IMG/VR virus record: IMGVR_UViG_3300022745_000130
Span: 1-26,656 of that record
Length of the DNA: 26,656 nt
Strand: one strand, 5' to 3'
Origin: a virus
Position 1 is the stretch's first letter. Each line of letters starts with the position of its first letter. Under the pieces are notes generated by a model. It had not been told where the DNA came from, ran no database searches, and saw only the letters and a list, made by a program, of their open reading frames with translations. This document shows positions 1-6,300 of the stretch, one piece after another. The position numbers and the translations under genes are program-made.

Positions 1-240
1 GGCTGCTACGGGTCCACGCTCACCGGCGGCTACGGGGCCACGCTCACCGGCGGCAACCGGGCCACGCTCACCGGCGGCGACGGGGCCACGCTCACCGGCG
101 GCTACGGGGCCACGCTCACCGGCGGCAACCGGGCCACGCTCACCGGCGGCGACGGGGCCACGCTCACCGGCGGCAACTGGGCCACGCTCGCCGGCGGCGA
201 CGGGGCCACGCTCACCGGCGGCTACGGGGCCACGCTCGTG
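1..240 (+). repeat. 24-bp coding tandem repeat, ten units
   Basis: Ten in-frame 24-bp units start at 1, 25, 49, 73, 97, 121, 145, 169, 193 and 217. Most differ only at the third and fourth codons (TAC, AAC or GAC, then GGG, CGG or TGG). Units at 25-96 and 97-168 form a perfect 72-bp duplication of the order Y-N-D. The first unit (TGC and TCC) and the units at 169 and 217 are more diverged, as expected at array edges. Confidence 0.95.
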
Positions 241-369
241 TTCCGGTGGTGGGACGGGCAGGCTAGCCGCTGCCGCGTCACGGCCTTCGAGGTCGATGGC
301 GTCGTTGTGAGGCCGAAGCAGGCGTACCGCTGCGAGGCCGGCAAGCTCGTCGAGGTGCCCCATGCCTAG
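1..369 (+). CDS. Octapeptide-repeat protein, C-terminal part (5' end outside window)
   Basis: Reading frame 1 is open from the first base to a TAG at 367-369 (122 residues visible, no start in the window). The first 80 residues are ten copies of an eight-residue unit, consensus GG[YND][GRW]ATLT. They are followed by a non-repetitive tail of about 42 residues that begins FRWWDG and contains YRCEAGKLVEV. From memory, phage and plasmid proteins exist with short Gly-Thr-Ala repeats capped by a 'RWWDG ... YR' tail of this kind; their function is not established. Such regular short repeats suggest a stacked beta-solenoid, which is inference. It is the only plus-strand gene seen and converges on the minus-strand late operon, its stop lying 68 bases from the holin-like gene's stop. 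The protein could be a virion-surface or secreted repeat protein. The frame is certain; the role is unknown. Confidence 0.8.
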   Translation, partial: GCYGSTLTGGYGATLTGGNRATLTGGDGATLTGGYGATLTGGNRATLTGGDGATLTGGNWATLAGGDGATLTGGYGATLVFRWWDGQASRCRVTAFEVDGVVVRPKQAYRCEAGKLVEVPHA

Positions 370-437
370 CCTCATCCCCTGCCCGCGCGCGCTGGTTGCA
401 CCGGGGCTGCGTGTCGTCGACGGCGACGGTGGACGAA

Positions 438-785
438 CTAGGGCGCGTGCGTCGGGGGCGAGGCGTGGCTGATTGACTCGAATAGGCTGTTGACCGCGCC
501 GCCGCAGCTGCCGGCGAGCGCCAGCAGCGCGAGGATGCCGGCGAGCACACGACGCGGATCGGCGGGGGGCAGCGCCCCCCCGCTGCCATCCGGCTTTACC
601 CCCTGCGCCTTCATCAGCGCGTCGAGCTTCGTGCTCGTCGTCGCGTGCAACGTGGCGTTCTCGATGGCGGCAGCCGCCGTTTCCTTCCGGTGCGCGCGGA
701 GCTCGTCGGCCAACGCCTTGATGTCGCCTTCCTGGTTGTCGGCGTGGGCCTCGAGGGTAGCGACGCGCTCAAGAACGCTGGGCAT
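438..785 (-). CDS. Holin-like small membrane protein with coiled-coil N-terminus
   Basis: 115 residues from ATG at 785, preceded by GGAGG four bases upstream; a longer frame to 944 lacks this and would overlap the endolysin gene. Residues 1-60 are charged and heptad-like (LERVATLEAH, then IKALADELRAH), as in a coiled coil. Residues 61-78 are a Gly/Pro/Asp linker. Residues 79-98 (RVLAGILALLALAGSCGG) form one hydrophobic membrane span, followed by a short tail. A coiled-coil head with a C-terminal anchor is the layout of XhlA-type holin-associated proteins. It sits directly downstream of the endolysin, as holins often do. I infer a holin or holin partner for membrane permeabilisation; a spanin-like or structural membrane protein is the alternative. 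A promoter-like motif lies just upstream at 796-810. Confidence 0.6.
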   Translation of the reverse strand: MPSVLERVATLEAHADNQEGDIKALADELRAHRKETAAAAIENATLHATTSTKLDALMKAQGVKPDGSGGALPPADPRRVLAGILALLALAGSCGGAVNSLFESISHASPPTHAP

Positions 786-795
786 GGGGCCTCCG

Positions 796-810
796 TGCCC
801 CCACGCTACC
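796..810 (-). promoter_or_regulatory. 15-base promoter-like motif upstream of the holin-like gene
   Basis: On the minus strand this reads GGTAGCGTGGGGGCA. It matches the element upstream of the capsid gene (19094-19108) at 14 of 15 bases, in the same orientation. It lies in the 55-base gap between endolysin and holin-like genes and ends 10 bases before the ATG, so a transcript starting in its G-run would have a leader of under 20 bases that still carries the GGAGG. Whether a phage or a host polymerase, or a repressor, reads it is unknown. Confidence 0.4.
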
Positions 811-840
811 CCGGTGCTGAGTCCCGCACCAGTAGCGGAT

Positions 841-1377
841 TCACGGCCACCAGGGCGACCAGCCCAGGAACTCGCTGCCCACGCCGTCCCCATCGTGGGC
901 GCTGACGCAGGCCGATGGGTTCTGCCCGTGGTCGCTCGGTCCACCGAACGCGGAGCCCCACGTTCCCGACCGGGGCGCGGAGCGGTTGCCGTTGCCCGGC
1001 GGCACGAGCAGGTAGCCGACGTGGCTTGCGTGCGCGGGCTTGCCGTCCTTGGCGCGCGTGCCCCACCAGCCGATCACGCCGATGGGCGTGGCCGGGGTCG
1101 CGGCGCCAGAGGGCGATCCGGCGGCGCGGTACAGATCGTCCGCCGTGTGCATCGCCGCCGCCTTCGCGATGGCGAGGAGCTCCGGCCGAACGGGGAGGCC
1201 CGCCTCGGCGGCGAGCAGGAGGAACGCGAAGATGTGGCTCGAGCAGTCGAACGGCCCGGCCGGGTAGAACACCACGGGGTTGGGCCGGCCGCTGCCGAAC
1301 GAGTAGAGCGCCCCGAACGTCGCCGCGAAGAACACATGGATGGCGACGCGCGGGGTCATGCTCAGCAGCGCGCTCAC
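841..1377 (-). CDS. NlpC/P60-family endolysin (peptidoglycan endopeptidase)
   Basis: 178 residues. NlpC/P60 enzymes are Cys-His papain-fold peptidases that cut peptide stems of peptidoglycan, and phages use them as endolysins. The pattern is clear: ALYSFGSG followed by FDCSSH (catalytic Cys45), a helix with HTADDLYR near residues 77-84, a strand GVIGWWG near 100-106, then ASHVGYLL with His119 as the catalytic His. The third residue may lie near His150 but is not obvious. There is no signal peptide or separate wall-binding domain, so export would rely on a holin. The start is GTG at 1377, with GGGAG eight bases upstream and a GTGA overlap with the previous gene's stop; an internal ATG at 1359 lacks a well-spaced ribosome site. 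The last 30 residues (Gly/Trp-rich) are not recognised. Confidence 0.82.
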   Translation of the reverse strand: MSALLSMTPRVAIHVFFAATFGALYSFGSGRPNPVVFYPAGPFDCSSHIFAFLLLAAEAGLPVRPELLAIAKAAAMHTADDLYRAAGSPSGAATPATPIGVIGWWGTRAKDGKPAHASHVGYLLVPPGNGNRSAPRSGTWGSAFGGPSDHGQNPSACVSAHDGDGVGSEFLGWSPWWP

Positions 1378-1700
1378 TCCGGCTGCTCCCGGTTCGCGTC
1401 GTCGACCTTCTTCTTGAGCGCGTCGGCCAGGGGGTCGACCAGCGGGGTACTGGCCGGCGCCGCCTGCTCGATGGCTTCCGCGGCGACGTCCACGCTCAGG
1501 TCGAACAGGCGCTTGCCGATGCGGTCGAGCACCTGCTTCGCCCCCTCGCGCGAGAGCTTGCGTCCGTACACCTTGCCGTTCTCGTCCTTGAGCACGACGG
1601 CTTCGCAGTCCTGCTTGAAGCGCGCGGGCGTGAGCACGGCACGCACAGCGTGAACCACGTTCGCTTCGATGTCGTCGATGATGTCCTGGCGCAGTCGCAT
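1374..1700 (-). CDS. Small hypothetical protein upstream of endolysin
   Basis: 108 residues, ATG at 1700 with AGGAG five bases upstream; that ribosome site overlaps the TAG of the preceding adhesin gene. The upstream extension of the frame to 1970 is antisense-like, Arg/His-rich sequence inside the adhesin gene and was discarded. The protein is helical and charged: an N-terminal segment (MRLRQDIIDDIEANVVHAV), a middle with KDENGKVYGRKLSREG that looks like a beta-hairpin, an amphipathic helix, and a Lys/Asp-rich C-terminus. No membrane span or signal peptide is present. Its stop overlaps the endolysin start by four bases, so the two are probably translationally coupled. I do not recognise the family. 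It could be a lysis accessory or a virion protein. Confidence 0.75.
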   Translation of the reverse strand: MRLRQDIIDDIEANVVHAVRAVLTPARFKQDCEAVVLKDENGKVYGRKLSREGAKQVLDRIGKRLFDLSVDVAAEAIEQAAPASTPLVDPLADALKKKVDDANREQPE

Positions 1701-1708
1701 GAGCTCTC

Positions 1709-2467
1709 CTAGGTCGCGGTGGAACGGGTGGAAGCGGTGGTCCGCGCGCTCGCCGTGGTGCGCGCGCTCGCCGTCGAGCGCCCGCCGGACGGGGCGTCGG
1801 ACACGTAGGTGGTCGAGGTCCAGGCGATCGGGTTGCTGCCCACGGAATCCGCGGCCGTCGCGCCCGCGTCCTCCATGAGCCAGCGATTCAGCTGCGTGAA
1901 CGTGGACGGCACCACGTTCTGGTAGAGCATCCCGATCTCGGTAGCGCCCGGCGATCCCGTGAACGAGCACACGCGCGCGTCCTTGAGTACGCCGGGGAAG
2001 AAGGTCGAGACGCCATCGCGACAGCCGACGTTCACGTTGTCGGTCGTCATGTTCGCCGGGGTCGTTCCCGTCTGCGACGTGATCGTCCCCGACAACACGC
2101 CGTCGATGTACACCTGAACGCAGAGTCCCGAGGCGACGCTCTTGGAGCAGTCGAACACGACGGCGACGTGATGCCAGCAGCGATCGAGCACCGTCCGCAT
2201 GAGGCCGTAGCCCATGCTACCGCCGGTGGTCGTGAGAAAGGCGTTCACGCCGCCCGTGTCGTAGTAGATCGTGAACCGGCCGGCCGCCGCCGCGAACGAG
2301 GACGTCTCGAACAGGATGCCGACGCCGCCGGCCTCGGCGCGCATCCAGAAGTCAATGCACACCTGGCTCTTGGCAGCGAGGGCCAACGCCGTGATGAGCC
2401 CCTTCGATGCGGTGCCGTTGAACCGGACGCTCTTGGTCCAGTCGGCGCGGCACACCCGGCGAGGCAT
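1709..2467 (-). CDS. LamG/concanavalin-like adhesin or tail-fibre protein
   Basis: 252 residues. Residues about 12-195 have the rhythm of a Laminin-G/concanavalin A-like jelly roll: VRFNGTASKGL, then VCIDFWMRAE, a RCWHHVAVVFD core strand, VYIDGVLSG, VNVGCRDG and FFPGVLKDARV. Residues about 205-225 (LNRWLMEDAGATAADS) resemble the short strand that often follows LamG in adhesins. Such domains bind glycans, which suits a receptor-binding tail component. The last 22 residues are low-complexity Thr/Ala/Ser/Arg in a degenerate hexapeptide TASARTTASART. The start is ATG at 2467, sharing one base with the previous stop (TAATG). The domain call is solid; the role as receptor-binding protein is inferred from its place between virion and lysis genes. 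Confidence 0.82.
   Translation of the reverse strand: MPRRVCRADWTKSVRFNGTASKGLITALALAAKSQVCIDFWMRAEAGGVGILFETSSFAAAAGRFTIYYDTGGVNAFLTTTGGSMGYGLMRTVLDRCWHHVAVVFDCSKSVASGLCVQVYIDGVLSGTITSQTGTTPANMTTDNVNVGCRDGVSTFFPGVLKDARVCSFTGSPGATEIGMLYQNVVPSTFTQLNRWLMEDAGATAADSVGSNPIAWTSTTYVSDAPSGGRSTASARTTASARTTASTRSTAT
1739..1774 (-). repeat. 18-bp tandem repeat coding the adhesin's C-terminal tail
   Basis: Two adjacent 18-bp copies (1739-1756 and 1757-1774) differ at one base. They encode hexapeptides of the TASART type on the minus strand, and a decayed third copy follows towards the stop. The result is a positively charged Thr/Ser/Ala tail. Confidence 0.8.
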
Positions 2468-2688
2468 TACCCACCCGCCAGGACGTCACCGGGCTTGAAC
2501 GGCAACGCCGCCACCGCGAGCTTGGGCGTCGGCGCGTGCTCGATGGCGAGCCCCTCGGCGAGCGCGCGCAGGTGGTCCGCCAGCTGCTCGTCGCCCACGC
2601 CGTCCGCGATCGGACGGGTGACGAACGTGCCGTTGACGTTGAACGTGGCGGTGCGCGCCTTGGTGTCGACGCTCTCGAAGGTGACCAT
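2467..2688 (-). CDS. Small hypothetical protein (73 aa)
   Basis: 73 residues, ATG at 2688 with GGAGGT five bases upstream. The first half alternates hydrophobic and polar residues (MVTFESVDTKARTATFNVNGTFVTRPI), suggesting two beta-strands. The middle is a short helix (DEQLADHLRALAEGLAIEH), and the end is Pro/Gly-rich (LPFKPGDVLAGG). It is closely packed: its ribosome site overlaps the previous gene's stop, and its stop shares one base with the adhesin start. No family is recognised. Its position between a beta-rich virion protein and the adhesin suggests a small virion or adhesin-assembly protein, which is inference from context only. Confidence 0.72.
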   Translation of the reverse strand: MVTFESVDTKARTATFNVNGTFVTRPIADGVGDEQLADHLRALAEGLAIEHAPTPKLAVAALPFKPGDVLAGG

Positions 2689-2691
2689 GGA

Positions 2692-3297
2692 CTACCTCCA
2701 CAACACGGTGATGTCGGTGGCCGCGCTCGTCACGATCGTGAGGCCGGTGCTGAACTTCGCCCCGATGGGCGCGCAGATGATGGGCGGGTCGCCGAGCAGC
2801 GCCGCGCCGAACGTGATGGTCCCGAGCTTCGTACCGCTCGCCGCCGTGTTGTCGTAGATCGTGATCACGCCGGCCGCCACGCCCTTGTTGATGATGAGCC
2901 CGGCGTACAACCCGGCGCCGGACTTCACGGTCGTGGTCGTCGCGGTCGTGATGTTCGTGGCCGAGAACTGCCCCTCGACCTTGAGCACGTCGTTGGACTG
3001 GTCCTCGCCGGCCAGCTTCGTGTCGAGGTTCGCGTTGACCGCGCCGCGGGTGGTGGCCTGGAGCGGCCCCCACTGACCTTCCGTGCGCGCCGTGGGCGTG
3101 GCGTTGTAGATGGCCCCGACGATGGCGTTGAGCCACCCGGTCAGCGTCGCCGTCGGCGCCGTGATGCCGGAGATCGCCGCCGCGAACGCGACGAGCAGGT
3201 AGCCAAGCGCGGTCATCTGCACGGGGCCGCGCTCGCCGTCGGCGCGCGTCGGCGGCGTCACGTTGTACTGGCCGTGAATCTCGCTGTTGCCCGCCAT
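2692..3297 (-). CDS. Beta-rich phage virion protein
   Basis: 201 residues, ATG at 3297 with GAGGTG four bases upstream. Residues 1-90 mix a polar N-terminus with a hydrophobic stretch (MTALGYLLVAFAAAISGITAPTATL, about 28-52) that may be a buried helix or membrane-active segment. Residues about 108-201 are strand-rich: VEGQFSATNITTATTTTVKS, AGLYAGLIINKG, GVITIYDNTAASGTKLGTITF, then GLTIVTSAATDITVLWR. This last part resembles small beta-sandwich virion proteins common in tailed phages, where a compact domain of this type often follows a fibre or base protein. Its place between the giant protein and the adhesin fits a tail or fibre-anchoring part. The structural call is moderately supported; the exact role is unknown. 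Confidence 0.75.
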   Translation of the reverse strand: MAGNSEIHGQYNVTPPTRADGERGPVQMTALGYLLVAFAAAISGITAPTATLTGWLNAIVGAIYNATPTARTEGQWGPLQATTRGAVNANLDTKLAGEDQSNDVLKVEGQFSATNITTATTTTVKSGAGLYAGLIINKGVAAGVITIYDNTAASGTKLGTITFGAALLGDPPIICAPIGAKFSTGLTIVTSAATDITVLWR

Positions 3298-3323
3298 CGA
3301 TCACCTCGCGCGCTCAGCCTACC

Positions 3324-6300
3324 TCAGCGGGGCTTGACCGTCGAGGCGTCGTTTCCGAGGTCCACGCCGTACTGCTTGTAGACGTTCGCGCGCTTCTTGC
3401 GCGCCTCGTCTGCCAGCCGGTTCTCGGTGGGCGTGAGCCGGACCTTTGCGCCCATGGCGCGGGCCGCCGCCGCCGCCTCGGATTCCCAGCTGGGCCGCAT
3501 CGAGGGCGCCACGATCGCGGCGGCGTTCGCCACCGACGTGGCCGGTCGACCGATGGAGCGGAACAACAGGCGCCACTTGTACTGAGCGTCCTTGAAACCC
3601 TGCTCGTCGGAGAACGTCTCCGTCTCGCCATCGTCGGCGCGCACGTAGTCCTCGCCGGCCACCCAACGGTACGGGCCGCGTTCGTCCCAGCCGGCGGCCG
3701 AGGTCGTGTCGATCCCCGGCGGCAGGTACCGCTTGCCGACGGCGAACGTGCGCTGCACGAACTCGCCGAGCATCGGCATCTGGAGCAGGTAATCGGGAAC
3801 CACGTTCTCCGAGTCCATGTCCACGTCCTGGCTGTTCGTGGGGTTGAACCCCAACGTGTCGCCCGCGGCGAGGAACGGCATACTGGTCATCTTCGCCGTG
3901 TCGTTGGCGAGCCCGCTCAACCGCTGGTTGTAGCCGAGCCGCCCGCCGGTCGCGAGCCCCGGTCCCGCAAGCGCGGCGTACGTGAAGAAGTCCATGAACT
4001 TCGCGGCGTACACCATGCCGCCGACGATGGAGCCGGTCGGCGCCCCGATCGTCTCGCCCTGGAAGTCGAGCCGGCCCTTGCCCTGGACCGTGATCGGACG
4101 CGGGGGCAGGTCGAGGAGGATGGACTTTTCCTCGTCCTCGGTGAGCAGGTCGCGCCGCGTCCCGCCGCCGAACAGGCGCGCGTGGTTGTAAGCGTAGATG
4201 CGGGCGATGTACGCGAGGCGCGACGGGTCCTCGAGCATGGCGCCGAGGATCGCCTTCTGGGTGTTGCGGAAGTACGTCCAGAAGGGGAACACCAATCGAA
4301 TGTACTTGCGCTCGATCGCCGAGCTCGCGGTGGGATCGAACAGCGAATCCCGCGCTGCGTGCGCCGCGTCGATCACGGCGTGCCCCTCGCGGAGCTTGTC
4401 GACGAACACGGCGGTGCGGACGCTCACGTCCAGCACGTTGCTCAACTCGACGAGGCGCTCGCGCCAATCGTTCAGCGAGACAACCTGCTTCCACAGCGGT
4501 TCATCCCACCGGCGCAGGTCGTCCACGATCTGCTGCGCGAGCTCGACGCGCGAGCTCGAGGCGTCCACGCCGTACTTGCGCGCCTCGCGCTCGACGGCAT
4601 CGAGCGTCCAGATCCGGCCCGCCTTGTCGCGCATGATCCGCTTCGCGTTGATGTCGGTCCAGCTGCCCGACCGGGGCACGGCGCCGCCGTCGGTGGGCTC
4701 CACCTCCACCTTGCCGCCGAACATGCGGCCGAGCGCCTCCTTCGCCTTGATCGTCGCGGGTGTCTCCGAGCGGTAGTACCCGAGCCGGCTCGACAGCGAG
4801 CGCGTGAACGGGTCGAACACCACCTGGGTGACCGCACGCCGCGCAGCGCCGATGCCCGTCGTCGCCGTGATGTTCTCCGCGATCGAGTAGACGTTGCCCA
4901 CCAAGTGCGGTAGGTTCGCGCCGCCGGGGCCGGCGGTCACGATCGCGCGCCACGTCTGGTACGCATCGGCAAGCCACGGTCCCACCTTGGGGATGGACCG
5001 GAGGCCGGTCGGGGCGCGCGCCGACTCCTGGCCGTACGACGCCGCGCGCGACAGCTCGTTGGCGAACGATTGCGGGAGCACGTACTTCGTGCCGTCCGTC
5101 CCCGTCATCGTGCGCAGGTCCTCGTATGCCCGCGGGCGCAAGCCAACCTGCGCCATGTACGCGCGCGCTTCCGAGTGGATGGCTTGGTTCGGGACCACCT
5201 GGATGCGCTGCCCGCTCTCGTTGATGTAGGAATCGTGGCCGAACAGCTCGGCCTTGACCGCACGCGCCACGTCGCCGCCCTTGCGCAGACCGATGCCGGC
5301 GGCGGCCAGATCGTCCACAGCGCGCGCGAGCGCCGCCTGGGCACGGAGGCGGCCGGCCAGCGTCACGCCGGCCTGCACCGGCTCCGTCATGTGGGCGGCT
5401 GTTCCGGGGTGCGCTTCCTCGAGCGCCTTCTTGAGCACCGGGCCGTCGAGCTCGCCGTGGACGAACACCTCGTCATACAGCGCGTGGATGCCCACCGCCT
5501 TGATCGCCTCGCCGATCCGACCGTTGACCTTGCCGATCTCGGGGGCCACGGACTTGAGCGCGTGCTCGACCATGCCGAGCATGTCCCCGCGGCGGCGGGT
5601 GTACCACTCCTCGACGGCGGCGTCGGCGATCTCGACGTGCGGGCTCTCCATGCGCGTCACGAGGTCGGACGGCATGATCGCGCGTTCCTTGTCCAAGAAC
5701 TCGCGGCGCATCACCTCCATGTCGCGGACGGTCGAGGGTTCGTACTCGATGAGCTTGCGCACCTTCTCGGCGACAGGACGGATCGATTCGCCGAGCACCG
5801 TGCCCACGGCTTGCGGCAACGTATCCGTCGCGCGGCGCACCTTGTTGAGATCGGCGTGGAGCTCCTGGCCGATGGACTTGAGGCGAGCGGTGCCGCGCTC
5901 CAACGCGGCCTGTGCGCCCGGCGAACGAAACGGCTTCTTGCTGTTGTCCAGGTACTCGTCGAGCGCGTCCGTCTGCCCGCGCACCAGACGCTCAGCTGTC
6001 GGGACTTCAGTTTTCGTGATCGCCCACTGGAGCAGCGCGTTGAAGCCGGCGTGATCCTTGAGCGCCGCGTCCTGCCAGGTGAGGCGGTCGGCGTACCGAC
6101 GGACCAGCCCATCGATCAGCTTGCGTTGCTGCTCCAGCGTCGGCTGCCCGTACTGGCCCACGTCGGCCTCGCGATGCACAGACACGCGGCGCGCGTCCAC
6201 GCCATCCTGCACACGGCCCGTTTCCGTGGGCGCCAGTGGCTTGGTCCCGAACGGCTCGAAGGGGTCGAGCTTGCCCGCCTCGGTCGCGCCGTACAGGACC

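Noticed and set aside
1-240. CRISPR array
   Set aside because: Units are contiguous with no spacers, stay in frame and encode a regular octapeptide.
1-240. Diversity-generating variable region, because changes cluster at one or two codons
   Set aside because: The second base of the variable A-containing codons never changes, the pattern repeats in blocks of three, and no reverse transcriptase or template repeat was seen.
841-1359. Alternative start of the endolysin at ATG 1359
   Set aside because: No ribosome site at useful distance; the GTG at 1377 has GGGAG at eight bases and couples to the previous stop.
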